DNA of 64,000 nucleotides from Accumulibacter sp. (GTDB taxonomy: Bacteria; Pseudomonadota; Gammaproteobacteria; Burkholderiales; Rhodocyclaceae). Under the pieces are notes generated by a model, which had not been told where the DNA came from, ran no database searches, and saw only the letters and a list, made by a program, of their open reading frames with translations. The DNA lies in the NCBI GenBank assembly GCA_024235715.1, contig JACKLW010000015.1, positions 1 through 64,000 of the forward strand, given 5' to 3'. Position numbers and translations under genes: made by a program. Shown here piece by piece: positions 7,891 through 17,060 of the stretch. How positions within the stretch are numbered: position 1 is the first letter of the stretch; each line of letters begins with the position of its first letter.

Positions 7891-9636
7891 ATGGCATTGG
7901 CACAACTCAGAATGGCGGAATCGACGGCAATGATGGCCGATGAATCGTCACCAGCGCTCGCCGGAATGGCATTTCTGGAACTCAAGGACCTCTCCAAGTC
8001 CTATGGTTCAGGCAAGCATCGCTCGTCGGTACTGAAGGATATCAACCTGGCGATCCGAGAAGGCGAATTCGTCGCCATCGTCGGCTTTTCAGGCAGTGGC
8101 AAGACGACGCTGATTTCGCTGGTCGCCGGCCTGATCTCACCCGACGCCGGCGACGTCCTGCTTGGCGGCAAGCCGGTCAGCGGCCCCGGTCCCGATCGCG
8201 GCGTGGTCTTCCAGAGCTACTCTCTGATGCCATGGATGACCGTTCGGCAGAACATCGCGCTGGCCGTCGACCAGGTCTTCAGTGGGCTGCCTGCGGCGGC
8301 ACGCAAGGCGCGTGTCGAGAAGTACGTGGCGATGGTCAATCTGTCGCCGGCGATGGACAAGCGACCGTCCGAGCTTTCCGGCGGCATGCGTCAGCGGGTT
8401 TCGGTGGCGCGCGCGCTGGCCGCCAACCCGCGAATCCTCCTGCTCGACGAGCCCCTGTCGGCGCTCGACGCCCTGACGCGCGCCAACCTGCAGGACGAAA
8501 TCCTGCGCATCTGGGAGCAGGAGAAGAAGACTGTCGTCCTGATCACCAACGACGTGGATGAAGGCCTGATCATGGCCGACCGCATCATTCCGCTGAACCC
8601 GGGTCCGGGCGCCACCTTCGGCCCCGAGTTCGTGGTCGACCTGCCGCGGCCGCGCGACCGGACGGCGATGAACCATGATCCCGAGTTCAAGCGTCTGCGC
8701 AAGGCAGTCACCGAGTACCTGATGAAGGTCGGCATGGCGCAGGCGGGGGAACAGGGCAAAGTCATCAGTCTGCCCTCGGTCCTGCCCAATACCAGCAGCG
8801 AGTTCGATGTGCGCAAGGCGCAAGGGACTGCTCCGCCGGCGATCATACCGATCCATCACGATCGCTACGTCGAGTTCTCGCAGGTCTCCAAGATCTATCC
8901 GACCAGGAAAGGCCCGGTGACCGTCGTCGAGCAGTTCGAACTGCGCATGAAGAAAGGCGAGTTCGTCTCGGTGATCGGCCACTCCGGCTGCGGCAAGTCC
9001 ACCGTCCTGTCGATGGTCGCCGGACTCGCCGACATCAGCGAAGGCGTCATCCTGCTCGACAACCGCGAGGTTGCCAATGCCGGGCCCGATCGCGGCATTG
9101 TCTTCCAGGCGCCGAGCCTGGTGCCCTGGCTAAGCGCCTACGACAACGTCGAACTGGGCGTGGACCAGGTCTATCCGCACGCCAGCCGCCAGGAATGTCG
9201 CGACATCGTGATGCACTTTCTCGATCGTGTCGGGCTTGCCGATGCCGTCGACAAGAAGGCCTGCGAGTTATCGAACGGCATGAAGCAGCGGGTGGGCATC
9301 GCGCGTGCCTTCGCGTTGTCGCCGAAACTGCTGCTGCTCGACGAGCCTTTCGGCATGCTCGATTCGCTGACCCGCTGGGATCTGCAGGAAGTGCTGATGG
9401 ACGTCTGGAGCCGTTCGCAGCTGACGGCGATGATGGTCACCCACGACGTCGACGAAGCGATCCTGCTCGCCGACCGCGTGGTGATGATGAGCAACGGGCC
9501 ACGCGCCAGGGTCGGCAAGATCCTCGAAATCGACCTGCCGCGCCCGCGTACGCGCAAGAAGCTGCTCGAGCATCCGGACTACTACCGTCTGCGCGAGGAA
9601 CTGCTCAGCTTCCTCAAGGCGTGTGACCAGCACTGA
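7891..9636 (+). CDS. Double ABC ATPase, fused NrtC/NrtD-like
   Basis: 581 residues with two complete nucleotide-binding domains. Domain 1: Walker [10 protein letters not shown] (65-73), LSGGM signature (162-166), Walker B ILLLDEP (182-188). Domain 2: Walker [10 protein letters not shown] (about 360-368), signature LSNGMKQR, Walker B LLLLDEP, H-loop VTHDVDEA. In domain 1 the H-loop position is Asn (LITNDVDEG, Asn220) instead of His, so that site may be catalytically degenerate. A linker with no recognised domain joins the halves (about 275-325). Cyanobacterial NrtC and NrtD are separate proteins; here both ATPases are in one chain. The gene ends 10 bp from the converging modC gene. Confidence 0.85.
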   Translation: MALAQLRMAESTAMMADESSPALAGMAFLELKDLSKSYGSGKHRSSVLKDINLAIREGEFVAIVGFSGSGKTTLISLVAGLISPDAGDVLLGGKPVSGPGPDRGVVFQSYSLMPWMTVRQNIALAVDQVFSGLPAAARKARVEKYVAMVNLSPAMDKRPSELSGGMRQRVSVARALAANPRILLLDEPLSALDALTRANLQDEILRIWEQEKKTVVLITNDVDEGLIMADRIIPLNPGPGATFGPEFVVDLPRPRDRTAMNHDPEFKRLRKAVTEYLMKVGMAQAGEQGKVISLPSVLPNTSSEFDVRKAQGTAPPAIIPIHHDRYVEFSQVSKIYPTRKGPVTVVEQFELRMKKGEFVSVIGHSGCGKSTVLSMVAGLADISEGVILLDNREVANAGPDRGIVFQAPSLVPWLSAYDNVELGVDQVYPHASRQECRDIVMHFLDRVGLADAVDKKACELSNGMKQRVGIARAFALSPKLLLLDEPFGMLDSLTRWDLQEVLMDVWSRSQLTAMMVTHDVDEAILLADRVVMMSNGPRARVGKILEIDLPRPRTRKKLLEHPDYYRLREELLSFLKACDQH

Positions 9637-9645
9637 TCCGGCGCT

Positions 9646-10719
9646 TCAGGCGAGCAACGCGACGGCCTTGATCTGTGCCTTGAGCGCCAGGCCGGGGCGG
9701 ATTCGCAGCCTGTCGGCCGAACGCCTGGTGATCCGGGCGAGCAGCGGTTCGCCGGCGGCATCGAGGCGAACCAGAACGTGCCCGGGGGTATCGGTGGGCG
9801 CCAGATCGACGACGCAGGCGTCCACGCTGTTGAGGATGCTGGTGTGCAACTGCGGCACCAGCGCCAGGCTGACATTGCGCGCATGGATGCGGCAGCGGAC
9901 ACGGGCGCCGACCGGCTCGTCGCGGCGCGACACGTAGATCCGGCCGCCACAGAACTCGAGGCGGCTGAGGCCATCCGTCTCCTGTGCCGCGATGCGCGTC
10001 TCGATGACCACGCCCGCATCGTCGGCAAAGATGGCCGGCAGGTCGATGCGGCTCAAGACTTCCCTGAGCGGACCGCTGGCCACCTGCCGGCCCTGATCGA
10101 GCAGGACCAGATGGTTCGCGAGCCGCGCCACTTCATCCGGGGAGTGGCTGACGTAGATGACCGGCAGCGAGAACTCGTCGTGCAGTCGTTCCAGGTAAGG
10201 AAGGATCTCCAGCTTGCGTTTCAGGTCCAGGGCCGCCAGGGGTTCGTCCATCAGCAGGATTTGTGGCGAGGCGAGCAGGGCGCGGGCGATCGCCACGCGT
10301 TGGCGTTCTCCGCCCGAGAGCTGCGCTGGCGGGCGATCGAGCAGCGGTTCGATGCCCAGGAGATCGGCGATGGCCGGCAACGAAAAACGGCGGTCAGCGC
10401 TCAGCACCCGCTTCTGGCCATACGCCATGTTGCCGCGCACCGAGAGATGCGGGAAGAGACTTGGCTCCTGGAAGACGACTCCCAGCGGCCGCTGGTGCGG
10501 TGGAACGAACAGGCCGCAGGCTTCATCCTGCCAGACGCGACGACCGATGGCGAAGTAGCCGTCTGTGGCGCGGTCGAGGCCGGCCATGGCGCGCAGGCAG
10601 GTGCTCTTGCCCGAGCCGGAGTGGCCGAACAACGCGGTGATGCCGCCGCCCGGCAGGTTCAGGTCGACGTCCAGCGTAAAGTCGCCACGGGCCAGGCGGA
10701 AGCGGGCCCGGATGTCCAC
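9646..10719 (-). CDS. modC: Molybdate ABC transporter ATPase ModC
   Basis: 357-aa ATPase that powers molybdate import with ModA and ModB. Walker A GHSGSGKST (about 29-37), Q-loop VVFQEPSLFPHLSV, signature LSGGERQRVAIARAL, Walker B ILLMDEPLAALD and H-loop YVSHSPDEV are all intact. The C-terminal part (about 290-357) is the Mop/TOBE molybdate-binding fold (ILNSVDACVVDLAPTDTPGH, LLARITRRS). A GTG start at 10719 is used; it sits 2 bp beyond the modB stop codon with AGGGAAAA upstream, implying translational coupling. A fossil of its 3' end lies at 4966-5106. Confidence 0.93.
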   Translation of the reverse strand: MDIRARFRLARGDFTLDVDLNLPGGGITALFGHSGSGKSTCLRAMAGLDRATDGYFAIGRRVWQDEACGLFVPPHQRPLGVVFQEPSLFPHLSVRGNMAYGQKRVLSADRRFSLPAIADLLGIEPLLDRPPAQLSGGERQRVAIARALLASPQILLMDEPLAALDLKRKLEILPYLERLHDEFSLPVIYVSHSPDEVARLANHLVLLDQGRQVASGPLREVLSRIDLPAIFADDAGVVIETRIAAQETDGLSRLEFCGGRIYVSRRDEPVGARVRCRIHARNVSLALVPQLHTSILNSVDACVVDLAPTDTPGHVLVRLDAAGEPLLARITRRSADRLRIRPGLALKAQIKAVALLA

Positions 10720-10721
10720 GC

Positions 10722-11399
10722 TCAGGCCGTTTTCCCTGGCGGCGCGGGGTTGAACGTGTACAGCGCCAGCAGGACCAGGAAACTGAACAGGACCATGCCG
10801 CCAGCCAGCCAGTGCGCCTGCGTGTACTCCAGGGCTTCGACGTGGTCGTAGATCTGCACCGAGACGACACGGGTCTTGTTCGGGATGTTGCCGCCGATCA
10901 TCAGCACGATGCCGAACTCGCCCACGGTGTGGGCAAAGGCGAGGATGGCGCCGCTGACGATGCCCGGTCGGGCCAGCGGCAGGGCGACCGACCAGAAGGC
11001 GTCGCGAGGGCTGGCGCGCAGCGTCGCGGCAACTTCCATGGGGCGTACGCCGATGGCCTCGAAAGCGTTCTGGATCGGTTGCACGACGAAGGGCAGCGAG
11101 TAGAACACCGAAGCGATGACCAGACCGGTAAACGTAAACGGGAGGAAGCCGAGGCCAATCGCTTCGGTGAAGCGCCCGAGCGGCCCGTTCGGCCCCATCG
11201 CCAGCAGCAGGTAGAAACCGAGCACGGTCGGCGGCAGCACCAGCGGCAGAGCGATCACGGCGCCGACCGCGCCCTTGAAGCGCGAGCGTGTGTGCGCCAG
11301 CCACCAGGCGATGCGCGTGCCGACGATCAGCAGGATGATGGTCACCACCGTCGCCAGGCGCAGCGTCAGCCAGATGGCGGCGAGGTCGCTGTCGTCCAT
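10722..11399 (-). CDS. modB: Molybdate ABC transporter permease ModB
   Basis: 225-aa inner-membrane permease with five to six membrane helices. Family landmarks are [15 protein letters not shown], the EAA-loop [26 protein letters not shown] and the [17 protein letters not shown] block typical of ModB. The start at 11399 (MDDSD...) gives the usual ModB length; a longer frame to 11468 lacks support. Part of the NifZ-like-modA-modB-modC operon. Confidence 0.93.
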   Translation of the reverse strand: MDDSDLAAIWLTLRLATVVTIILLIVGTRIAWWLAHTRSRFKGAVGAVIALPLVLPPTVLGFYLLLAMGPNGPLGRFTEAIGLGFLPFTFTGLVIASVFYSLPFVVQPIQNAFEAIGVRPMEVAATLRASPRDAFWSVALPLARPGIVSGAILAFAHTVGEFGIVLMIGGNIPNKTRVVSVQIYDHVEALEYTQAHWLAGGMVLFSFLVLLALYTFNPAPPGKTA

Positions 11400-11481
11400 G
11401 CGCAGTTGGTGCTCCGCGGCTCGCGGAACGGGGGAGCGCCGCGGTGGGCGTCGTTCCGGGCAGGGCACCCGCTGGCGCCGC

Positions 11482-12285
<804 letters not shown>

Positions 12286-12561
12286 TCACGCCGTCAGGTC
12301 GCCAGGAAGCCCGTCTTGCGTCAGCTCGTCGGGCAGGCAGCCGACGGGTTCGCCGAGGACGGCTTCGGGGCCGCTTTCGAAACGCACCAGATAGACGTCG
12401 CGGCTTTCGTCCATCGCGGCAACGCCGCTATCGACGATCACGCCGCGCGACCCGGACGCGGCGATCAAGGCTTCTGCATCGACGCCGGGCACGCCGCCAT
12501 CGTTGAAGATGTCCTCGGCGGCGAAGACCATATCGCCGATGTGATAGGGAGTGCTTGACAT
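12286..12561 (-). CDS. Small NifZ-domain protein leading the mod operon
   Basis: 91-aa protein whose sequence parallels NifZ encoded at 44597-45073. Its YHIGDMVFAAEDIFNDGGVPG corresponds to YGEPVRLTRNVRNDGTYPG, and GSRGVIVDSG to GSIGYVVDIG. NifZ acts in MoFe-protein maturation, so this shorter paralogue may be an SH3-like accessory factor. The start at 12561 has GGAG 6 nt upstream. It is the first gene after a sigma-54 promoter (12594-12609) and precedes modABC, linking molybdate uptake to nif control. Its exact function is unknown to me. Confidence 0.65.
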   Translation of the reverse strand: MSSTPYHIGDMVFAAEDIFNDGGVPGVDAEALIAASGSRGVIVDSGVAAMDESRDVYLVRFESGPEAVLGEPVGCLPDELTQDGLPGDLTA

Positions 12562-12593
12562 GGTGATCTCCACTGCTTGCATGACTCCTCTCC

Positions 12594-12609
12594 AGCAAGT
12601 TGCATGCCA
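12594..12609 (-). promoter_or_regulatory. Sigma-54 promoter of the NifZ-like/mod operon
   Basis: On the minus strand TGGCAT-GCAAC-TTGCT has GG and GC 10 nt apart. It is 33 bp upstream of the NifZ-like start codon. Its presumed NifA site, about 45 bp further upstream, has been cut by the IS. Confidence 0.75.
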
Positions 12610-12652
12610 CGCAGAAAGGCTGGAAATTCAGAGGCTTGCCTCTCTTCCGGGC

Positions 12653-12661
12653 TGTCCGGTT
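12653..12661. promoter_or_regulatory. Left half of a NifA upstream activator sequence split by the IS
   Basis: TGTCCGGTT here joins TCCGACA at 15389-15395 if the IS and one copy of the 8-bp duplication are removed. The result is TGTCCGGTTTCCGACA, a TGT-N10-ACA NifA site very like the other four in the window. In the present sequence the half site is followed by IS DNA. Confidence 0.65.
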
Positions 12662-12683
12662 GTAACTATTCGGTGAACCCGTA
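12662..12683 (+). repeat. Left terminal inverted repeat of the IS
   Basis: 22 bp, exact reverse complement of 15359-15380. Further weaker similarity continues inward. Confidence 0.92.
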
Positions 12684-12745
12684 AGCAGCCTTGGGTATCG
12701 AATACGGGCTGGACACATGCATCAAGTCGGTCTACAGTCGGCCGC

Positions 12746-14443
12746 ATGGATACGGCACGGGACATCGTCGAGGATCTGCCTGCGATAAGCGAGGGGAAGT
12801 GCCCTGCGTTTTCGCAGGTGTTGGTGACGCTGAGCAAACAAGCGTATATCCAGCTCACTTGGGATGCGAGGTACTGGAAGACCACCTATCAAAGAGCGAT
12901 TGCTCGTCTGCGGGAACTTGAAGAGCGTCATCGACGAGAAACCGAGCAGGCCGCACAGCGCGAAGCCGCGTTGCGCGGTGAGTTGTCGGCCGCTCAGGCC
13001 AAGATTCGTGAGCTACAAAAGCGTGTGTTCGGTCGCAAATCGGAGCAATCGTCTGGTGCAGATCGAGCGCCCACAGCGAATGTCCCCTCGCCTCGGTCGC
13101 GAGGTCAGCAGACGGGTGCGCCGGGTCATGGACGGACGATGCACGGCCATCTGCCGGCGCACACCGAAAGCATCGAAATTGATTCGCCGCAGTGCCCATC
13201 TTGTGGTCTGAGCTTCGCCGACTTTCCTGGCAGCGAAGACAGCGAGGTCCTCGAAATCGAGGTGTGCGCGTACCGACGGGTCATCCGTCGGCGACGTTAT
13301 CGAAAGACCTGCGCCTGCAAGGCTACCCCGGGCATCATTAGCGCGCCGCCGCCGGCGCGCTTGATCGAGCGCGGCAAGTACGGCATTTCGGTCTGGGTGC
13401 ACCTTTTGCTCTCCAAGTTCCTCTACGGTCAGCCAACGCATCGTCTCCTGCAGGATCTGGCTGATTGCGGCTTGAGCTTGTCAGCGGGCACCCTCACGGG
13501 CGGACTACAAGCGCTGGCACCCCTGTTCGAACCGCTGGAAGCCGCGCTCCTGACCCGACTGCGCAGCGAGACTCACTGGCATGCCGATGAGACCCGCTGG
13601 CAGGTGTTTATCGACGTCGAAGGCAAGATCGGGCATCGCTGGTACCTGTGGGTGTTTCAGTCCCCCTCGGTGATTCACTATGTGCTTGACCCGACGCGAT
13701 CGGCGAAGGTGCCGATCGCCGAATTGGGCGACGTGCCGGGTGGGATATTGAGCTGTGATCGCTACGCGGCCTACAAGAAATTCGCCAAGCAGCACACGAC
13801 GGTGATTCTGGCCTATTGCTGGACGCACCAGCGGCGCGATTTCCTGGAACTGGCCAACGCGCATCCTGATCTTCGCGCCTGGGCACTCGTCTGGGTCGAC
13901 CGGATTGGCGAGCTCTATCAGCTGAACGCCCGGCGCCTCGACAGCGAATCGGACGCCGTCACCGATGCCGCAGGCGATCAGTCGTTGCGGCGAGCGATAG
14001 ACCGCATGGCCGCCAACCGCGATGCCGAACTCGCCGAGTCCTCGCTCAAGACCGCAGCGCTCAAGGTGCTGCAAAGCATGAAGAAGCATTGGTCAGGCTT
14101 GACGGTGTTTGTCGATCACCGCGAGGTGCCCATGGACAACAATGCGGCCGAACGAGCCATTCGCCTGCCGGTGGTCGGGCGCAAGAATTTCTACGGTTCG
14201 GGAAGTTGCTGGGCGGGCGAATTGGCGGCGACGATGTTCAGCCTGCTGATGACGGTCAAGCACTGGGGGATCAATCCGCGAACCTGGCTGACTGCCTATC
14301 TGCAAGCCTGTGCGGAAAACGGCAACCAACCGCCGGCCGAGCTGAGTGTCTTTCTTCCCTGGACCATGGATGCCGAAGGCCTGGCGGCGATGCGCCGTGG
14401 CGCGCCTGATCACGCGGGCGCGGCAGGCATCGACAGCTCATGA
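12746..14443 (+). CDS. IS66-family transposase (TnpC type)
   Basis: 565-aa DDE transposase. An N-terminal coiled coil rich in Arg/Glu (about 45-95) leads to the FGRKSEQSS motif (95-103). A zinc-binding knuckle CPSCGLSF (150-157) follows, and then the DDE_Tnp_IS66 catalytic core. The core shows HADETRWQVF (Asp281), the second acidic block around CDRYAAYKKF (about 331) and the late motif PMDNNAAERAIRLPVVGRKNFYGS with its catalytic Glu (about 470-490). The C-terminal SLLMTVKHWGINPRTWLTAYLQ segment is also typical. All key residues are present, so it appears functional. The stop codon overlaps the start of the DruA-like gene (ATGA), implying translational coupling. Confidence 0.93.
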   Translation: MDTARDIVEDLPAISEGKCPAFSQVLVTLSKQAYIQLTWDARYWKTTYQRAIARLRELEERHRRETEQAAQREAALRGELSAAQAKIRELQKRVFGRKSEQSSGADRAPTANVPSPRSRGQQTGAPGHGRTMHGHLPAHTESIEIDSPQCPSCGLSFADFPGSEDSEVLEIEVCAYRRVIRRRRYRKTCACKATPGIISAPPPARLIERGKYGISVWVHLLLSKFLYGQPTHRLLQDLADCGLSLSAGTLTGGLQALAPLFEPLEAALLTRLRSETHWHADETRWQVFIDVEGKIGHRWYLWVFQSPSVIHYVLDPTRSAKVPIAELGDVPGGILSCDRYAAYKKFAKQHTTVILAYCWTHQRRDFLELANAHPDLRAWALVWVDRIGELYQLNARRLDSESDAVTDAAGDQSLRRAIDRMAANRDAELAESSLKTAALKVLQSMKKHWSGLTVFVDHREVPMDNNAAERAIRLPVVGRKNFYGSGSCWAGELAATMFSLLMTVKHWGINPRTWLTAYLQACAENGNQPPAELSVFLPWTMDAEGLAAMRRGAPDHAGAAGIDSS

Positions 14444-15297
14444 GACGCTACTGCGGACGCGACTTTGGCGCCGATGAACTGCTGGCCGTGGCGCAGCTGA
14501 TCGCGAAAAATCCCGGCGCCAACCGTGCTGAACTCTCGCGACAACTGTGTGTGTTGCTCGATTGGTTCAAGCCCAATGGCGGTTTGAAGGACATGAGCTG
14601 CCGGGTGGCCATGCTGCGCATGCAGGCCGATGGACTGATCACCTTGCCTCCATCCCAATTGCGGCCTCGTCGTCGCCCCGAATTCGTTGCCACCGCCGCC
14701 ACCGATGCGCAGCCACTCCTGGCGCAACCCGTACATGAGTTGGCGCCACCGTGCTTGCGCCAGGTCGCAGGGACGGCGAACTCGCGCCTGTGGAACGAGT
14801 ACATCGCCCGCTATCATTATCTGGGCTACACGCCCATGGCCGGTAGTCAGATGCGCTACTTCGTCTACGAAGGCGAGCGCTTGCTGGCCTTGTTGAGCTT
14901 CGGCGCCAGCGCCTGGAAACTCGCGCCACGCGATCGCTTCATCGGCTGGGACGAGGCGCAGCGGCAGAGAAACCTGCAACTCATCGTCAACAACGCCCGC
15001 TTCCTGATCTTGCCGTGGATACAGTCCAAGGGCTTGGCATCAAAGATTCTGTCAGTCATCCAGCGGCAACTGCCCAACGATTGGCTCCAGCGATACGGCT
15101 ACCGCCCGGTGCTCTTCGAAACCTTCGTGGAAACGCCCCGCCATCGCGGCACCTGCTATAAAGCCGCCAACTGGATCAACGTCGGGAAAACCACCGGTCG
15201 CGGAAAAAAGTGCCAAGGTCATCAACCCATCCTGCCCATCAAGGACATCTGGCTCTATCCTCTGCGGAACAACTTCCGCTCCCTTCTCGCTCGATAG
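14440..15297 (+). CDS. DruA-like (DUF4338) protein carried in the IS
   Basis: 285-aa protein of the DUF4338 family, of which DruA of the Druantia anti-phage system is the named member. Visible features are an N-terminal helical region with RAELSRQLCVLLDW, then NSRLWNEYIARYHYLGYTP (about 108-126), FVYEGERLLALLSFGASAWKL, RDRFIGWDEAQRQRNLQLIVNNARFLILPW, and a C-terminal CYKAANWINVGKTTGRGKK block typical of the family. No helicase (DruE) or other Druantia gene is nearby. It is encoded within the IS ends and coupled to the transposase, so it is likely a transposition accessory or cargo protein rather than a full defence system. Confidence 0.75.
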   Translation: MRRYCGRDFGADELLAVAQLIAKNPGANRAELSRQLCVLLDWFKPNGGLKDMSCRVAMLRMQADGLITLPPSQLRPRRRPEFVATAATDAQPLLAQPVHELAPPCLRQVAGTANSRLWNEYIARYHYLGYTPMAGSQMRYFVYEGERLLALLSFGASAWKLAPRDRFIGWDEAQRQRNLQLIVNNARFLILPWIQSKGLASKILSVIQRQLPNDWLQRYGYRPVLFETFVETPRHRGTCYKAANWINVGKTTGRGKKCQGHQPILPIKDIWLYPLRNNFRSLLAR

Positions 15298-15358
15298 CGC
15301 CGTCAGACTCGGGATAGCTCCAGACGTAACAGTCGGATACTCCGCAACGCAGCTTGGC

Positions 15359-15380
15359 TACGGGTTCACCGAATAGTTAC
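15359..15380 (-). repeat. Right terminal inverted repeat of the IS
   Basis: 22 bp, exact reverse complement of 12662-12683, directly followed by the GTCCGGTT duplication. Confidence 0.92.
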
Positions 15381-15395
15381 GTCCGGTTTCCGACA
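15381..15395. promoter_or_regulatory. Right remnant of the split NifA activator site
   Basis: GTCCGGTTTCCGACA keeps 15 of 16 bases of a TGT-N10-ACA site; the first T is replaced by the C ending the IS repeat. The palindrome CCGACA-A-TGTCGG overlaps it (15390-15402). Confidence 0.6.
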
Positions 15396-15417
15396 ATGTC
15401 GGGTCCCGGGATTTTGC

Positions 15418-17037
15418 TCAGAACTGCTTCACGTCGATAGCCAGGGTCTGGATGCGGTAGGCAATCTGGCGTGGCGTCATGCCCAGAATGCGGGCCGCCT
15501 TGGCCTGCACCCAGCCTGCCTGTTCGAGTGCGGCGATCACGCGCTCCTTCTCCGAAAGATCAGGGTCATCCATATCGATGGTGGAGCCTGCGCCCGGACC
15601 GAGGTCGAACGCGCCGCCGTTCCGGCCGCGTTGCAGTCGCGCGGCGGGACGTTCGCGGGTACTCGGGAAACGGATCAGGTCGACATCGATGCGGCCGCTT
15701 TCGGAGAGCACGGCAGCACGTTCGAGACAGTTTTCCAGCTCGCGCACATTGCCGGGCCAGTCGTGATTTGCCAGCCGGCGCTGCGCCATTTCGGTGAGGT
15801 TGAGCGTGCGATTCTGCGCATTGCCGATCTTGCCGAGGAGATGCCGGACGATTTCCGGGATGTCCTCGATACGCTCACGCAGCGGCGGCAGAAAAATGGG
15901 CATCACGTTCAGCCGGTAGAACAGATCCTCGCGGAAATCGCCCGTGTCGACGGCGGTCTCAAGATCGCGGTGGGTGGCGGCGATGACCCGTACGTCGACC
16001 TTGATCGTCCGGCAGCCGCCGACGCGCTCGAACTCGCCTTCCTGCAGGATGCGCAGGAGTTTGGCCTGGAAAGGCCGCGAAACGTCGCCGATCTCGTCGA
16101 GGAAGAGGGTGCCCCCGTGCGCCTGCTCGAAGCGCCCCTTGCGCGCTTCGACCGCGCCGGTGAAGGCGCCGCGTTCGTGGCCGAAGAGTTCCGACTCGAG
16201 CAGCGTTTCGGGCAATGCTGCGCAGTTGAGGCGGATCATGGCATTGCGCGAGCGCGGCGAGTTGTAGTGGATGGCGTTGGCGATCAGTTCCTTGCCGGTG
16301 CCGGTTTCACCGCGGATCAGAACGGTCGTGTTCCACTTGGCGACCAGCCGTGCCTGGTCGAAGACGCGGCGCATGACTGCCGAGCGTCCGACCATGCTGT
16401 CGAAGCCGAACTGATGGCGGACGGTACGGCGCAGCAGGTCGCGTTCCTCGACCAGCGTCGATTTCTCGTGCTGGACTTCCAGCGACAGGCGCAGGCTCTG
16501 CCCGATCAGGTTGGCGACCATTTCGACGAACTGCGCACGTTCCGCGATCAGGCCGTCGTCCGGCTCGGCCGGCTGCACCGCCAGAACCCCCTGCAGGGTT
16601 CCGCCAACTCTGATCGGCACGGCAATGAACGGCAAGTCGCGCTGGTAGATGCCAAGCCGGTTGAGAAAGCGTGGCTCGTCGGCGACGCGACCGAGCATCA
16701 CCGTACGCGGCTTTTCGAGCAGCATCCCGAGGATCCCTTCGCCCGGCCGGTACTGCACATGCTGAAGCTCGTCGACGTCGGCGGGTGGGTGAACCGCGTG
16801 CGCCTTGAGGTGGCCCGAGCGCGAGTCGACGACGCTGATCATTCCGCAAGTCAGTCCAGCCTCGTCGTGCAGGATGCGCAAGACGTCGCGCTGCGTTTCC
16901 TTGAAGGCCAGCGAGCGGCTGAGGACGCGACTGACGGCGTAGAACGCGGCGAGCAGGAGGATGTTCAACTCATGCGTGCGGCAATAGCCGTTCGGCGGTG
17001 GCGAGTCCGCTGCGCGATGGATGGGATGTTCGTGCAT
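15418..17037 (-). CDS. nifA: Nitrogen fixation activator NifA
   Basis: 539-aa sigma-54 enhancer-binding protein that switches on nif operons. Residues about 30-190 form a GAF domain. The AAA+ core has Walker A GETGTGKE (243-250), the sigma-54 contact GAFTGA (290-295) and Walker B LFLDEIG (311-317). The C-terminal helix-turn-helix reads QAKAARILGMTPRQIAYRI (about 512-530) and recognises TGT-N10-ACA. The linker between AAA+ and HTH lacks the Cys-x4-Cys oxygen-sensing motif of alpha-proteobacterial NifA, fitting control by the NifL encoded just upstream. Start ATG 17037 has AGGAAAG in front; the gap from nifL is 23 bp. Confidence 0.95.
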   Translation of the reverse strand: MHEHPIHRAADSPPPNGYCRTHELNILLLAAFYAVSRVLSRSLAFKETQRDVLRILHDEAGLTCGMISVVDSRSGHLKAHAVHPPADVDELQHVQYRPGEGILGMLLEKPRTVMLGRVADEPRFLNRLGIYQRDLPFIAVPIRVGGTLQGVLAVQPAEPDDGLIAERAQFVEMVANLIGQSLRLSLEVQHEKSTLVEERDLLRRTVRHQFGFDSMVGRSAVMRRVFDQARLVAKWNTTVLIRGETGTGKELIANAIHYNSPRSRNAMIRLNCAALPETLLESELFGHERGAFTGAVEARKGRFEQAHGGTLFLDEIGDVSRPFQAKLLRILQEGEFERVGGCRTIKVDVRVIAATHRDLETAVDTGDFREDLFYRLNVMPIFLPPLRERIEDIPEIVRHLLGKIGNAQNRTLNLTEMAQRRLANHDWPGNVRELENCLERAAVLSESGRIDVDLIRFPSTRERPAARLQRGRNGGAFDLGPGAGSTIDMDDPDLSEKERVIAALEQAGWVQAKAARILGMTPRQIAYRIQTLAIDVKQF

Positions 17038-17060
17038 TCGCTTTCCTGATGGTCCCGCGC

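Larger units (their letters stand above)
12662..15380 (+). mobile_element. Complete IS66-family element with DruA-like passenger (2719 bp)
   Basis: The ends are perfect 22-bp inverted repeats (12662-12683 and 15359-15380) starting GTAACTATTCGGTGAACCCG. The element is flanked by an 8-bp target duplication. It encodes a TnpC-type transposase (12746-14443) and a DUF4338/DruA-like protein (14440-15297) that overlaps it by 4 bp. The usual IS66 accessory genes tnpA and tnpB are absent. The intact ends and intact genes suggest recent arrival. The insertion site lies between nifA and the NifZ-like/mod operon, within a NifA activator site. Confidence 0.92.
12654..15388. repeat. 8-bp target-site duplication of the IS66-like element
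   Basis: GTCCGGTT occurs at 12654-12661, immediately left of the element, and at 15381-15388, immediately right of it. Eight-base duplications are characteristic of IS66-family transposition and show that both ends are intact. Confidence 0.9.

Noticed and set aside
14440..15297. A Druantia anti-phage defence system
   Set aside because: Only the DruA-like gene is present, inside an IS, with no DruE helicase or other subunits.
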